NCBI RefSeq assembly: GCF_031085175.1
Contig: NZ_JAVHUY010000023.1
Coordinates: forward strand, 62,001-126,000
Direction: 5' to 3'
Source of the DNA: Phytohabitans maris
Lineage (GTDB): Bacteria > Actinomycetota > Actinomycetes > Mycobacteriales > Micromonosporaceae
Length of the DNA stretch: 64,000 bases
Below the pieces are notes generated by a model. That model had not been told where the DNA came from, did not search any database, and worked only from the letters and a program-made list of their open reading frames with translations. Below are positions 41,740 to 51,487 of this stretch, one piece after another (within the stretch, counting starts at the first letter, position 1; each line of letters begins with the position of its first letter). The position numbers and the translations under genes were made by a program.

Positions 41740-44700
41740 ATGAGACACTCTGCGAACGGACACCTTGACAGACCACATAACAGCCGTAAACGAGCCCGTT
41801 TCGAAGCCCCGCCGTTGGTCCGCGCAAGAGGGGTGGTGCCGTACGCGGAGCTGCACTGCCACTCCAACTTCTCCTTCCTGGACGGGGCGTCCCATCCGGA
41901 GGAACTCGTGCTGGAGGCGGCCCGGCTCGGCTTGGACGCGGTCGCGATCACCGACCACGATGGCCTCTACGGGGTGGTCCGGTTCGCCGTCGCGGCCGGC
42001 GAGGTCGGCATCCCCACCGTCTACGGCGCCGAGCTGTCCCTGGACCTGCCCTCCGGGCAGACCGGGATCCCGGATCCGGTCGGAAGCCATCTGGTGGTGT
42101 TGGCGCGGGGGCAGGAGGGCTACCACCGGCTCGCCGCCGTGCTCGGCGACGCCCACCTCGCCGGCGGACAGAAAGGGCGCCCGGTCTACGACCTGGAGGA
42201 CGCGGCGGCCCGCCTGGCCGGTGAGGTGGTGGTGTTGACCGGCTGCCGCAAAGGCACCGTCCCCGCCGCCCTCGCCCTCCACGGCGTCGACGCCGCACGG
42301 GGCGAGCTCGACCGCCTGACCGCGCTGTTCGGTGCGGACAGTGTTGCGGTGGAGTTGGTCGACCACGGCGACCCCAGGGATCGGGACCGTAACGACGCCC
42401 TCGCCGACCTCGCCAAGTCCACGGGTCTGCCGGTGGTGGCGACGAACAACGTGCACTACCACGCACCGCGGCGGCGGAGGCTGGCGACCGTCGTGGCCGC
42501 CGTCCGGGCCCGCTCCAGCCTCGACGACCTTGACCCCTGGCTGCCCGCCGCTGGCACCGCCCATTTGCGGTCCGGGGCGGAGATGGCGGCTCGGATGGCC
42601 CTCTACCCGACCGCCGTCCCTACCGCCGCCCGGCTGGCCGCCGAGTGCGCGTTCGATCTGCGGCTGATCGCTCCACGGCTGCCGCCGTTCGACGTCCCCG
42701 ACGGCCACACGGAGGCGTCGTGGCTGCGGGAGCTCACGGACAGCGGAGCCACCGCCCGGTACGGGCCCCGACAAGCCCATCCGCAGGCGTGGGCGCAGAT
42801 CGACCACGAGCTGGCCCTGATCGAGCAGCTGGACTTTCCTGGCTATTTCCTCGTGGTGTGGGATATCACCCGGTTCTGCCGGCAGCAGGACATCTACTGC
42901 CAGGGCCGCGGGTCGGCGGCGAACTCGGCGGTCTGCTACGCGCTGCGGATCACCAACGTCGACTCCGTCGCGCATGGGTTGTTGTTCGAGCGGTTCCTCG
43001 CGCCGGAGCGGGACGGGCCGCCGGATATCGACGTGGACATCGAGTCCGACCGCCGCGAAGAAGTCATCCAATACGTGTACCGAAAGCACGGACGTCGGCA
43101 CACCGCGCAGGTCGCCAACGTCATCTCCTACCGGCCTAGGTCCGCGGTCCGGGATGTGGCGCGGGCGTTCGGGTTCTCGCCCGGGCAGCAGGATGCGTGG
43201 AGCAAGCAGTTGGACCGGTGGCATGACCTGAGCCCCGACACAGTGGAGGGGATCCCGGAACCGGTTGTGGAGCACGCGAGCGCGTTGCTGACCGCGCCGC
43301 GGCATTTGGGCATCCATTCCGGTGGCATGGTGATCTGCCACCGCCCGGTCACCGAGGTCGTCCCGGTCGAGCGGGCCCGCATGCCAGGCCGCACTGTGTT
43401 GCAGTGGGACAAGGACGACTGCGCCGAGATCGGGCTGACCAAGTTCGACCTGCTCGGCCTGGGCATGCTGTCCGCGTTGCACTACGCGGTGGATTTCCTC
43501 GGCTTCCACCTGGATCTCGGTGATCTGGACTGTTCCGACCCGCAGGTCTACGACGACCTGGTGGTTGAGGTCGCGTTGATCCGGCCCGGGCCGATCCAGG
43601 GCGGCTCGGTCCACCCCTACATCCGCCGCAAGAACGGCTTGGACCAGCCCATCTACGGGCATCCGCTGATGCGGCCAGCATTGGAGAAAACGCTTGGTGT
43701 GCCACTGTTCCAGGAACAGATGATGCAGCTGGCCATCGACTGCGCCGGCTTCAGCCCCTCGGAAGCCGACCAGCTGCGCCGGGCGATGGGCTCCAAACGC
43801 AGCAGCGAACGCATGGAACGCCTCAAGGACCGCCTGTACGAGGGCATGGCGGCCAACGGCATCCCATCGGACGTGTGTGACGACATCTACCTGAAGTTGG
43901 CCGCGTTCGCCAACTACGGCTTCCCCGAGAGCCACGCCATGAGCTTCGCGTACCTGGTCTACGTGTCCGCGTGGCTCAAGCGATACCACCCGGCGGCGTT
44001 CACCGCCGCGTTGCTCGGGGCACAACCGATGGGGTTCTACTCGCTACAGTCGCTTGTGGACGATGCGCGACGGCACGGCGTCGAGGTCCGCCGGCCCGAC
44101 ATCAACGCCTCTGGTGTCAAGGCCACACTGGAGTCCACACCGGACACCCATTGGGGTGCCCAACCCAGCACGCCGCCGCATACCTGGGGATGTAATGGAC
44201 CAGCGGTGCGGCTCGGGCTGGACCAGGTCCGGACCATCACCACCGACACCGCCACTCGAATCGTTACTGCCCACGACGCCGACGGCCCCTACACCAGCCT
44301 CACCGATCTGGCGCGCCGCGCCGACCTATCCACCCATCAGCTGGAGGCGCTCGCTACCGCCGACGCGTTCGCCGGCCTCGGCCTGAGCCGCCGCCAGGCA
44401 CTATGGGCCGCCGGCGCTGCAGCGTTGGACAAACCCGACCGACTGCCGGACACCGTCCCGGTTAGCGCGCCGATGTTGCCCGGAATGGACGCTGTGGACC
44501 GGCTCGTCGCCGACGTCTGGGCCACCGGCCTATCACCCACCGACCACCCCATTCGCCTCGTCCGTGCCCACCTCGACGCTGTAGGGGCAATCCGCATCGA
44601 CCAGCTCAGCCAGGTGCCGGACAAGACCCGAATCCTGGTGGGTGGCCTGGTCACCCACCGGCAACGGCCGGCCACCGCACGCGGAGTCACCTTCCTGAAC

Positions 44701-44898
44701 CTGGAAGACGAGACAGGCATGCTCAACGTGGTGGTATCCGAGGGCGCGTGGAACCGGTACCGGAAACTACTCAGGAACAGCCCGGCCCTGCTCGTGCGCG
44801 GCCGCCTCGAAGCGGCCAGCGGCGTGATCAACCTCGTCGCCGACCAGATCCAGTCCTTGCCGATCGCGGCAACACTGACATCGCGGGACTTCCGGTGA
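41740..44898 (+). CDS. dnaE2: Error-prone DNA polymerase III alpha subunit
   Basis: 1052 aa from ATG at 41740 (GGAG 6 nt upstream); the frame is open further 5' but without coding character. N-terminal PHP domain (VPYAELHCHSNFSFLDGASH), the polymerase palm with catalytic aspartates in PDIDVDIESDRREEVI, HLGIHSGGMVICHRPV, FDLLGLGMLSALHYAVD, the fingers (PLFQEQMMQLAIDCAG) and the helix-hairpin-helix and OB region (VLVRGRLEAASGVINLVADQ) at the end. Length and the short linker match DnaE2/ImuC rather than DnaE1. It performs damage-tolerant synthesis with ImuA' and ImuB; neither is encoded nearby. No LexA box was recognised in the upstream 100 bp. Confidence 0.93.
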   Translation: MRHSANGHLDRPHNSRKRARFEAPPLVRARGVVPYAELHCHSNFSFLDGASHPEELVLEAARLGLDAVAITDHDGLYGVVRFAVAAGEVGIPTVYGAELSLDLPSGQTGIPDPVGSHLVVLARGQEGYHRLAAVLGDAHLAGGQKGRPVYDLEDAAARLAGEVVVLTGCRKGTVPAALALHGVDAARGELDRLTALFGADSVAVELVDHGDPRDRDRNDALADLAKSTGLPVVATNNVHYHAPRRRRLATVVAAVRARSSLDDLDPWLPAAGTAHLRSGAEMAARMALYPTAVPTAARLAAECAFDLRLIAPRLPPFDVPDGHTEASWLRELTDSGATARYGPRQAHPQAWAQIDHELALIEQLDFPGYFLVVWDITRFCRQQDIYCQGRGSAANSAVCYALRITNVDSVAHGLLFERFLAPERDGPPDIDVDIESDRREEVIQYVYRKHGRRHTAQVANVISYRPRSAVRDVARAFGFSPGQQDAWSKQLDRWHDLSPDTVEGIPEPVVEHASALLTAPRHLGIHSGGMVICHRPVTEVVPVERARMPGRTVLQWDKDDCAEIGLTKFDLLGLGMLSALHYAVDFLGFHLDLGDLDCSDPQVYDDLVVEVALIRPGPIQGGSVHPYIRRKNGLDQPIYGHPLMRPALEKTLGVPLFQEQMMQLAIDCAGFSPSEADQLRRAMGSKRSSERMERLKDRLYEGMAANGIPSDVCDDIYLKLAAFANYGFPESHAMSFAYLVYVSAWLKRYHPAAFTAALLGAQPMGFYSLQSLVDDARRHGVEVRRPDINASGVKATLESTPDTHWGAQPSTPPHTWGCNGPAVRLGLDQVRTITTDTATRIVTAHDADGPYTSLTDLARRADLSTHQLEALATADAFAGLGLSRRQALWAAGAAALDKPDRLPDTVPVSAPMLPGMDAVDRLVADVWATGLSPTDHPIRLVRAHLDAVGAIRIDQLSQVPDKTRILVGGLVTHRQRPATARGVTFLNLEDETGMLNVVVSEGAWNRYRKLLRNSPALLVRGRLEAASGVINLVADQIQSLPIAATLTSRDFR

Positions 44899-45069
44899 CC
44901 ACCGTGGAGCGAACACTGAGGGCTTGGCAACCCGAACGGGAGCAGGTCATCAGCCAGCTTCCTACGACCCAACGCCGGCCCATGCGCCGACCGAACGGCG
45001 GAATTCTCAACGGATACATCCGTTCGTCACTGCCAAAGTCCGTCCCGGCGGCGCTGGATTCGGTCCGGT

Positions 45070-45888
45070 CTACTTGAATGCGACGCCGGCCAGCGCGCCA
45101 GACTGGTTGGGCTGTTCGAAGTCGCTGGAGTCGTCTGGCCCGGGCCGCCACTGCGGCAGCCACACGAGTCCCGGCTCGACGAGTTCGAAACCAGCGAAGA
45201 ACTCCATGATCTGATCACGAGTTCGTCTTCCGACGGCTGCAGACCTGCGCTGATAGACGTCCGCCACCGCATCGGCGACCTCCGTGTCGACCCCGCCAAC
45301 GGCACCATGGCTGATTACCAGCCAACTACCGGGCGGCAGGGAACGGGTCATCGCACGCACGGCACCGAAAGCCTCGTTGTCATCCCGCACCCACAGCAGC
45401 ACCGAGGTCAAGATCAGCGCGACTGGCTCGCCCAGGTCGATGACCGAGGCATACTCCGGCGACTCAATCTGCTCCAAGATGCTCGCCGGTTGACGAATAT
45501 CGCCCTGCAACATTCCCACCAGATCGTTGCCCTCCAGCAGCCGCCGGCCATGAAGAACGGCGACTGGCTCGACGTCGACGTATAGCACGCGGGCGTCGGG
45601 CGCCAACGCCTGCGCAACCTCGTGCGTATTGCCCATCGTCGGAAGCCCGGATCCGATGTCGAGGAACTGCCGGACACCGGCATCAACCAGGAACCGCACC
45701 GCACGCTGCAGGAACGCCCTGTTGGACCGCGCCATGAGCCGGATAAGTGGCATTCGTTCGATCACTTCTTCCGCCGCGGCCTGATCCACCGGCAGATGAT
45801 CATTTCCCCCGAGGTAGTAGTCATACATCCGGGCGACCGACGCCACCGGCCCGCGCTCGCGACCCGCATCAGGACTTCCCGTAGTCAC
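45070..45888 (-). CDS. SAM-dependent methyltransferase, PF04672 type
   Basis: 272 aa from GTG at 45888, set by GGAGG with a 5-nt spacer. The family hallmarks are present: VARMYDYYLGGNDHLPVDQA at the N-terminus, motif I FLDIGSGLPT, VLYVDVEPVAVLHGRRLLEG, and MEFFAGFELVEPGLVWLPQW at the end. This family is greatly expanded in actinomycetes; substrates are unknown. Convergent with dnaE2. Confidence 0.9.
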   Translation of the reverse strand: MTTGSPDAGRERGPVASVARMYDYYLGGNDHLPVDQAAAEEVIERMPLIRLMARSNRAFLQRAVRFLVDAGVRQFLDIGSGLPTMGNTHEVAQALAPDARVLYVDVEPVAVLHGRRLLEGNDLVGMLQGDIRQPASILEQIESPEYASVIDLGEPVALILTSVLLWVRDDNEAFGAVRAMTRSLPPGSWLVISHGAVGGVDTEVADAVADVYQRRSAAVGRRTRDQIMEFFAGFELVEPGLVWLPQWRPGPDDSSDFEQPNQSGALAGVAFK

Positions 45889-46441
45889 GAGCACCTCCCG
45901 GCGTTCAAGTCTCCTTGCGCAGACGACCCACAGGGACCTTGCGGAAATCCGGCGGCGGACCAGACGTGCCTCAAGGTGATCGTAGTGGACCCAAACCTGG
46001 AAGCCGAAGCGGGACTCAGCCCAACCAGGCAGAGATCGCGACGGGCGGCTTTCGACCCGAGCGGCTAAAGACGCAGATCAAGGATCTCAACCGGGGCGTC
46101 TTCCTTTCCCTGTACGGCCGTTGGGGCGCTGCTACGTGCACGATTCGTTGACAGGAGGAAATGGTCGGCGACGGGGCAGTCGTGGTGCTGGTTTGGTTTC
46201 CTCGTCCAGCGGCCAACGGGGCCGTGCACGTCGCCGTACCCGCAGCACATCAACGGAGCGGAATCCAGGTCGGTGGATCGCCACGTTGAGGCCGGTTGGC
46301 CCCGACCGGATTCGAGGCGTACGGCGAGATCAGGGTGGCCGTACCGCGGCCGAGGTGATCGCGGAGCTGGACCGAATGCCCACCGCCGGGCGGTAGACGC
46401 GGGCCATGACGGGCAGGCCGAACCCCGCCGCCGATGGTGAC
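45889..46441. other. Gene-free stretch, about 550 bp
   Basis: No frame with good codon bias and a start signal was found on either strand. It should hold the promoter of the reverse-strand methyltransferase gene; no clear -10/-35 pair is visible. Confidence 0.45.
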
Positions 46442-48628
46442 CTACCCCGCCGGGCCGTCAGACTTGGTCCGGCGGGTGGATGAGGGCAACGGCCAGTAGC
46501 CGACCGTCCGATGCCCGTCGCGGGCACGTACCAGCGTGTCCTCGCCTACCTGCAGTACCGGGGCGCAGCGCGCCACCTGCGCGGGCGCCGCCGGGCCACC
46601 GGCCTCCCAGCCGGAGATGACTGGCGCGGGCAGCACGGCGGCCTCGGCGACCTGCGCCAGGCTGAGGCCCAGCTCGGCGCGGCGATGCCGCAGGAACGCG
46701 GCCAGGGTGGTGAGTGTGGCCAGGTGCCGGGCGCGGGCGGCCAGCGCCGGCACCAGTCCGGGGTCGACCGGCGGCGGGGTTTCGTTGATCGGGTCGAACA
46801 GCAGCTCAGGGCCGCCGGTGGTATAGGTGGTGACGACCTTCGCGGCCAGGTCGGTGAGCATCCGTATCGTCCACAGTCGGGCGTCACCGTCGCTGAGGTC
46901 GGCGTTTAGCCTCCACGCGGCTGTCTGCCCGTCGATGCAGAAGTCCGTGTCGACGATGAGCATCTCGCCGGCGACGGTGGCCCGCTGGCCGGACATCCAT
47001 ACCCGGGCCGGGTGCAGCGTGGGCGTGTCGATGAACGCGACGAGCAGGTCGTGCAGGGCGCGGGCCATTCCCACCGCACATGCGCGGTCGAAGAAGCGGT
47101 GCTGCGCGAGACCGACGAACACCTCGAACCGCTCGTCGAGCAGGTCCGGCGCCGGAGCCGGCTCCGGAAGGTCCGCGGTCTGCGCGGTGGATGCGGCGAA
47201 CCGCAACGCCGGGGAGTGCTCCCGCAGCGCCGCCAGCACCCCTGCGGGGTAGCCGCGATCGGCTGGGCGGGGTCGCAGGTTCGCGAACGTGTCGAACCAG
47301 GACGGGGGACGCAGGTCCCCGGTGTGCAGCCACTGCGCCACCGGATGGTCTGGGTCGTCGACCGCGTCGGCCAGCACCATGTCGTAGGCCATCAGGACGT
47401 CCTCGTCCTGGAAGAACACCTCCCGCATGAGGTCGAACTGCCGGTGCCGGGGCGACCACGCCGGCTGCGGCGGTAGACCCAGGTCGGCGAAGTACGCGGT
47501 GTCGTCGGCCTCGTCCAGCAGCGCCGCCGCCTCACACAGGATGAGGTGCAGGGCAACCTCTTCGGCGTTGCAGCGCGGCAGCGGCGCCCGCCGCTCGCGG
47601 AGGTCATCGGCCAGGTCGCCGACGGCCCGTACCATCGCCAGCCGCCACGCCTGGCTCTGCCGGTCACACAACGAGGGCAGGTTGACCAGGAACCTGCCGG
47701 TCTCGTACCAGCCGCCGTCGTTGTCCTCCTCGCGCACCAGAGGCGCGTCGCCGTATCGGACCACCTCGTCGTAGCCGACGCCAGCCAACTGCTCGGCCGC
47801 CACACGCAGCAGGGCAGCGGCCTGCGGGGTCAGCACCTCGGCCAGCACCCGGTACTCCACCACACCCCGGTATTCGTCGGTATAGGCAGCCCACGGATCG
47901 ACCCGCGCGGTGTAGCCGAGCAGGTCCGCAGCCCTTGCGAAGCCGCCGTCGGGCTCGGCGGACCCGCCGCCGAGACGCTCGCCCACCCATCGGGGATGCC
48001 CGCGTTGCGGGTCGCGGGCGGTGGTGATCGTGTACGGCGAGTACCAGTATCGCGGTGCGTCCCATCCCTCAGCGGGCTCCCGGGCCTGGTCTTCGTCTTC
48101 CGTGGCGGCTTCGCTGATGCTGTAGTGCGCGTCGTGGACGACGAACGCCTCGAACGCGGTCTCCCAGCACGGCGGCCGGTAGCGCTCCTCGTCGGTGGCC
48201 ACGCGAATGCCTAACTCGGCGAGCTGCGCGTCCGAGCAGGCCAGAAGGTGCGCGGCCCGGTCGAGCATGATCTGCAGTGCCCACCGCTCCCCGGTGCACC
48301 GCGGTAGCGGAGCCAGGCCTGCTTCCAGGTCAGCGGCCAGATCGTCAAAGCAGCGGGCCCACGCCAGCCGCCACGTCCGGTCCTGCCGGTCGCACATCGT
48401 GGGCAGGTGCGCGAAGACCGTTCCGGTGGCCTTCTTCGAACGCCGGTTCAGGGGCTTGTCTCCAAGGGTGAACGCGTCCCGGTAGGCCAGCACCGCCAAC
48501 TGCCGGCCCGCGACCGCCACCATCCGCGCCGCGAAACCCGGCAACACCTCGTCCAAGTCGCGGTTGTCGTAGTCGTAATCCTCGACATGCTGCGTGTAGG
48601 CCGCGTATGCATCCACCATCACCGCCAT
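46442..48628 (-). CDS. Tandem repeats of an unrecognised domain plus C-terminal HTH
   Basis: About 728 aa from ATG at 48628 (GTG at 48646 is possible). Two copies of a ~50-residue core are obvious: LPTMCDRQDRTWRLAWARCF...DLEAGLAPLPRC (about 75-122) and LPSLCDRQSQAWRLAMVRAV...DLRERRAPLPRC (about 317-364). Both are followed by ExxALxxxL and preceded by a hydrophobic ALL/VAxEQLAGVGY-type helix. A further divergent unit may lie at about 510-630. Residues 650-710 form an XRE-type HTH (FLRHRRAELGLSLAQVAEAA). The second unit is homologous to the protein at 59125-60048. No catalytic motif or membrane segment. It probably is a cytoplasmic DNA-binding protein with two or more ligand or partner modules. 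Confidence 0.75.
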   Translation of the reverse strand: MAVMVDAYAAYTQHVEDYDYDNRDLDEVLPGFAARMVAVAGRQLAVLAYRDAFTLGDKPLNRRSKKATGTVFAHLPTMCDRQDRTWRLAWARCFDDLAADLEAGLAPLPRCTGERWALQIMLDRAAHLLACSDAQLAELGIRVATDEERYRPPCWETAFEAFVVHDAHYSISEAATEDEDQAREPAEGWDAPRYWYSPYTITTARDPQRGHPRWVGERLGGGSAEPDGGFARAADLLGYTARVDPWAAYTDEYRGVVEYRVLAEVLTPQAAALLRVAAEQLAGVGYDEVVRYGDAPLVREEDNDGGWYETGRFLVNLPSLCDRQSQAWRLAMVRAVGDLADDLRERRAPLPRCNAEEVALHLILCEAAALLDEADDTAYFADLGLPPQPAWSPRHRQFDLMREVFFQDEDVLMAYDMVLADAVDDPDHPVAQWLHTGDLRPPSWFDTFANLRPRPADRGYPAGVLAALREHSPALRFAASTAQTADLPEPAPAPDLLDERFEVFVGLAQHRFFDRACAVGMARALHDLLVAFIDTPTLHPARVWMSGQRATVAGEMLIVDTDFCIDGQTAAWRLNADLSDGDARLWTIRMLTDLAAKVVTTYTTGGPELLFDPINETPPPVDPGLVPALAARARHLATLTTLAAFLRHRRAELGLSLAQVAEAAVLPAPVISGWEAGGPAAPAQVARCAPVLQVGEDTLVRARDGHRTVGYWPLPSSTRRTKSDGPAG

Positions 48629-49318
48629 GGCCAACCCCGCATGCACATGTCATCGGCACTGGGAACGCGCCTGAACGAACCGGGCCGCGCTGGCGCCGCG
48701 ATCGCGTCGCAGGTCGTGCGCCGACCCGGCCGGGGCCGAGATGAGGTGCTCCCACCGACCGTCAGGTACCGGCACGGCTCGACCGGGCGGCCGCTGGTAC
48801 TACCAGAGCGTCCAGCGCCACCGCCCGGACTCCACGAACCGTGCATGGGCAGGCGCGGCGACCCGGCTACCGCAACGGCCCTCACTCGATCGAGACAGGC
48901 GACCCCGCCGACAACTGTCGCGGACAACAGATGAGCGTCCATATCCGGCACGACCCCATCCTTCCCCACGGCCCCAGGCCGCGCCTCACCACACAACGAC
49001 CTGGCCCGCCACGGGCAACGGCACCGCACGCACCGCACGCACCGCACGGACGCGGCGATCGGGCGTAACCCGCATGCACGATCACCGTAGTCGCGCCCCG
49101 GACGACGAACCGCGCGAGCGCGCCGAAGATATCGACGCCGCGACTTCGGCCAGGCCGACCGCCACGACGGCCACACAACACGCTGGAGAAACGCGCCGAA
49201 AACGCCCCAGTTCACCGGCACGGTCCTCAGTTCGGCACCACCTCGGGTCAACGGTCACCGAGATCCGGCTGACGACGTGGACCGACCCCGAAAGCCATAC
49301 GGACACTTGAGGCGGCCA
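48629..49318. other. Gene-free stretch with a short GC-rich tandem repeat
   Basis: About 690 bp. Three copies of caccgcacg lie near 49023-49050. Open frames here are Arg/Pro/His-rich and do not look coding. The 3' part may encode remnants of the small gene at 49319. Confidence 0.4.
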
Positions 49319-49504
49319 TCAAGATCTTCGGGACCGACCCAAGAAATGAGCCAACTGATCCGTTGTCCCGCCTTCGCCGGCGCCGACGCCCGAGTAGGAG
49401 TCGAACCAATGTGGCAGCGGGTGCGGCATCGGATCGGCACCGGCCAACCATGCTGCGGTGTGCTCGTCCCAGAAATCGGCAACCCGCTGCCTGGGATCGG
49501 TCAT
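49319..49504 (-). CDS. Small hypothetical protein, probably 3' truncated
   Basis: 61 aa from ATG at 49504, overlapping the upstream stop (ATGA). Starts MTDPRQRVADFWDEHTAAWL and AGADPMPHPLPHWFDSYSG, an N-terminus I associate with longer actinobacterial hypothetical proteins. After SGVGAG the composition changes, so the end may be a broken one. Function unknown. Confidence 0.5.
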   Translation of the reverse strand: MTDPRQRVADFWDEHTAAWLAGADPMPHPLPHWFDSYSGVGAGEGGTTDQLAHFLGRSRRS

Positions 49505-50385
49505 GACGGCACGGTAGTCGCGGTTAAAGGAGCCCACCTTAGTCCGACCTGCACGTCATAGCCGAGCGCGGCGTCGATGTGATGGTGCAGGCTCAGGTCG
49601 ACGATCCGGTCGTCGTGCGGGTGGAACGGCCGGCCGGGGTGTTCACCGAGGAGGGGTCCAAGCGAGTCGATCAGTGGCTTCCACAGGTTGGCCCAGTTGC
49701 GGGCCGGCCCGGTGCCAATCGTGACGTGCAGCGCGAGCGGACCCGCGGGTGCGGGTGTGACGCCATCGCGGATCAGGAGGTCTCGTAGGGCCCGCTTCCA
49801 TTCCGGGCGGACGTAGGAGCCAGTGAGCCGGGCGGTGAACCGTGGCGCGGTCGCCGGTTTCGTGTCGGGTACCGCTGGTCCGGTGGCAAGCCAGGACCGG
49901 CCGCGGGTCTTGCGGCCGAACACCGCGGCGAAACGGGTAGCGCCCAGGTGTTGCGCCAGCGGGTACAGGTAGTTGTCCAGATCCCGACCATCGGTGTCCA
50001 GCGCGGTCCCGTCCGGCAGGCCGACGGTGAGCTCCACCGCGAACGGCCCGTCGCCGGTCAGCAGCGCCGACGTGCTGGCGTCGGCGTGGGCCAGAAATTG
50101 CGCGAGCCGCAGCTGGCTCGGCGCGCCGGTCCGGTCCCAGCTCGCCAGCTGCGGCGCCCAGGTCAGCCACACCCGGTTGCCGGGCCGCCGATACACCACC
50201 ATCATCGCATCGTCGCCGTCACGCCCAACGACAGTGATCGGCCAACTGGCCAGTTCCGCGGCCGCGGCTGGGGTGGGCCGCTTGGGTACCTGTCCCCGGC
50301 CGGGTGAGGCTGAATGCTCCAGCGGCACAGGGAGGAGCGGGCGGGTCCGCGGCGGCCAGGCCGCAGTTGCTTGGCGTCCTACCAT
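49501..50385 (-). CDS. Hypothetical protein with RusA-like acidic motifs
   Basis: 294 aa from ATG at 50385, only 6 bp from the ATG of the divergent gene. Two stretches recall RusA-type Holliday junction nucleases: DGRDLDNYLYPLAQHLG (D-x-D-N) and, in the C-terminal half, LWKPLIDSLGPLLG with PHDDRIVDLSLHHHID. The similarity is by motif only and spread over two halves of the protein, so I treat it as a hint. The ending DVQVGLRW is beta-type. An overlapping small gene follows. Since its start nearly touches that of the neighbouring PD-(D/E)xK gene, the pair may be co-evolved. Confidence 0.5.
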   Translation of the reverse strand: MVGRQATAAWPPRTRPLLPVPLEHSASPGRGQVPKRPTPAAAAELASWPITVVGRDGDDAMMVVYRRPGNRVWLTWAPQLASWDRTGAPSQLRLAQFLAHADASTSALLTGDGPFAVELTVGLPDGTALDTDGRDLDNYLYPLAQHLGATRFAAVFGRKTRGRSWLATGPAVPDTKPATAPRFTARLTGSYVRPEWKRALRDLLIRDGVTPAPAGPLALHVTIGTGPARNWANLWKPLIDSLGPLLGEHPGRPFHPHDDRIVDLSLHHHIDAALGYDVQVGLRWAPLTATTVPS

Positions 50386-50391
50386 CGCTTC

Positions 50392-51225
50392 ATGGCCGTT
50401 GACCCTGCCGCGCTGCACGGCGATCACCAGACCCTGTTCGCGGCACTTGCCCCCGACGGAACGACGACAAGCAACCCGACCTTGCAGAGGCGGCTCGGCT
50501 GGGACTCCGACCGGTACTTCCGCTCACGTGACGCGCTGGTCGACATGGGCCTGGTCGTGCGGGGCCGCGGCCGCGGCGGCGTCGTGCGGCGTGTCCTGGC
50601 TACGACGGCGGTCGAGGAGCGCACCGTCGCAGTGGTCGTCGACGCCGGAGCCGACGCGCTCACCACGGCCGCCACGGTCGAGGCAGTCATCAAGAACGAA
50701 CTCGCCCTGTACGAGCCGATGCGTCGGGTGATCGCGCATGACTGGGCCAAAGACCACCGCCGTGACCCCCTCGCCGTGGAGGTCACCGCGTTGCAGGGCC
50801 GCCGAGTTACCGGTGGCACCTGGTCGCGGCCGGACATTGTCAGCGTCGAGGTCCGCACCTTCGCCTACGTGCCCGGCAAATACCTCGAGGTCGCCACCTT
50901 CGAGGTCAAGGCGGCCAACGCCATCAACGTTCAGGCGGTCTACGAAGCGCTCGCGCACCGTCGGGCCGCCACCCACTCCTACGTGCTGTTACACGTGCCA
51001 GCCGACCAGGCGGACAACCTCGAAGACGACGTCGCCGACGTCGCCGAAGCAGCGCGGGCCCACGGTATCGGCGTGGTCACCGCTGCGGATCCCCAGGATT
51101 ACGACACGTGGGAGGAGCGCGAGGAAGCCCGCCGCGTCGAACCTGACCCAGAACGCCTCAACGCGTTCGTCGCCACCCAGCTCAACGACACCACCCGCGA
51201 CCTCATCTCCCGGCGACTGCGGTAG
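50392..51225 (+). CDS. Winged-helix protein with PD-(D/E)xK nuclease-like domain
   Basis: 277 aa from ATG at 50392. Residues 1-70 form a winged helix: DHQTLFAALAPDGTTTSNPT, LQRRLGWDSDRYFRSRDALV and DMGLVVRGRGRGGVVRRV. The centre has RPDIVSVEVRTFAYVP and EVATFEVKAANAINVQAVYE, which fits a PD-(D/E)xK core: Asp in PDI and Glu and Lys in F-E-V-K. The rest is helical (HVPADQADNLEDDVADVAEA). Likely a DNA-binding nuclease of the restriction or anti-plasmid type (inference); no methylase or helicase adjoins it. Confidence 0.7.
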   Translation: MAVDPAALHGDHQTLFAALAPDGTTTSNPTLQRRLGWDSDRYFRSRDALVDMGLVVRGRGRGGVVRRVLATTAVEERTVAVVVDAGADALTTAATVEAVIKNELALYEPMRRVIAHDWAKDHRRDPLAVEVTALQGRRVTGGTWSRPDIVSVEVRTFAYVPGKYLEVATFEVKAANAINVQAVYEALAHRRAATHSYVLLHVPADQADNLEDDVADVAEAARAHGIGVVTAADPQDYDTWEEREEARRVEPDPERLNAFVATQLNDTTRDLISRRLR

Positions 51226-51474
51226 CTGGAACCCTGGCTTCCACCCAGCGGGCGTAGCCGATACCCAGCACCACCCCGGGTGTTACCGGTTCACCCATAC
51301 TGCAGCGACTAGCGCCGCTCGCGGTTCGATTTGCCGGCACGGGTGGCTCAGGTGGGCACCAGACCCGCGTCGGCGGTGGCACCGCGGCGGGCGGACACGA
51401 TGCGGCGGAATCTCGGTCGCAGACACGGGTCGAATCTGTGGGATGCCGGCACGGCCGTATGTGTCTGGCAGGGT
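51226..51474. other. Intergenic stretch before the kinase locus
   Basis: No gene seen. Holds the promoter for the leader peptide and kinase genes. Confidence 0.4.
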
Positions 51475-51480
51475 TAGGCT
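51475..51480 (+). promoter_or_regulatory. TAGGCT -10 box for a leaderless transcript
   Basis: TAGGCT ends 7 nt before the ATG at 51488, the spacing at which transcription would begin at or next to the start codon. No convincing -35 box. Confidence 0.5.
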
Positions 51481-51487
51481 CGACGCC

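Noticed and set aside
41725-44025. 766-residue open frame on the reverse strand across the dnaE2 gene
   Set aside because: Antisense shadow of the high-GC dnaE2 gene; composition rich in Gly, Arg, Val and His with no family resemblance.
49023-49050. Possible CRISPR-like short repeats
   Set aside because: Only three adjacent 9-bp GC-rich units with no spacers and no cas genes.
48741-49310. 189-residue forward frame in the gap after the tandem-domain gene
   Set aside because: Composition dominated by Arg, Thr, Pro and His; no start signal and no recognisable motif.
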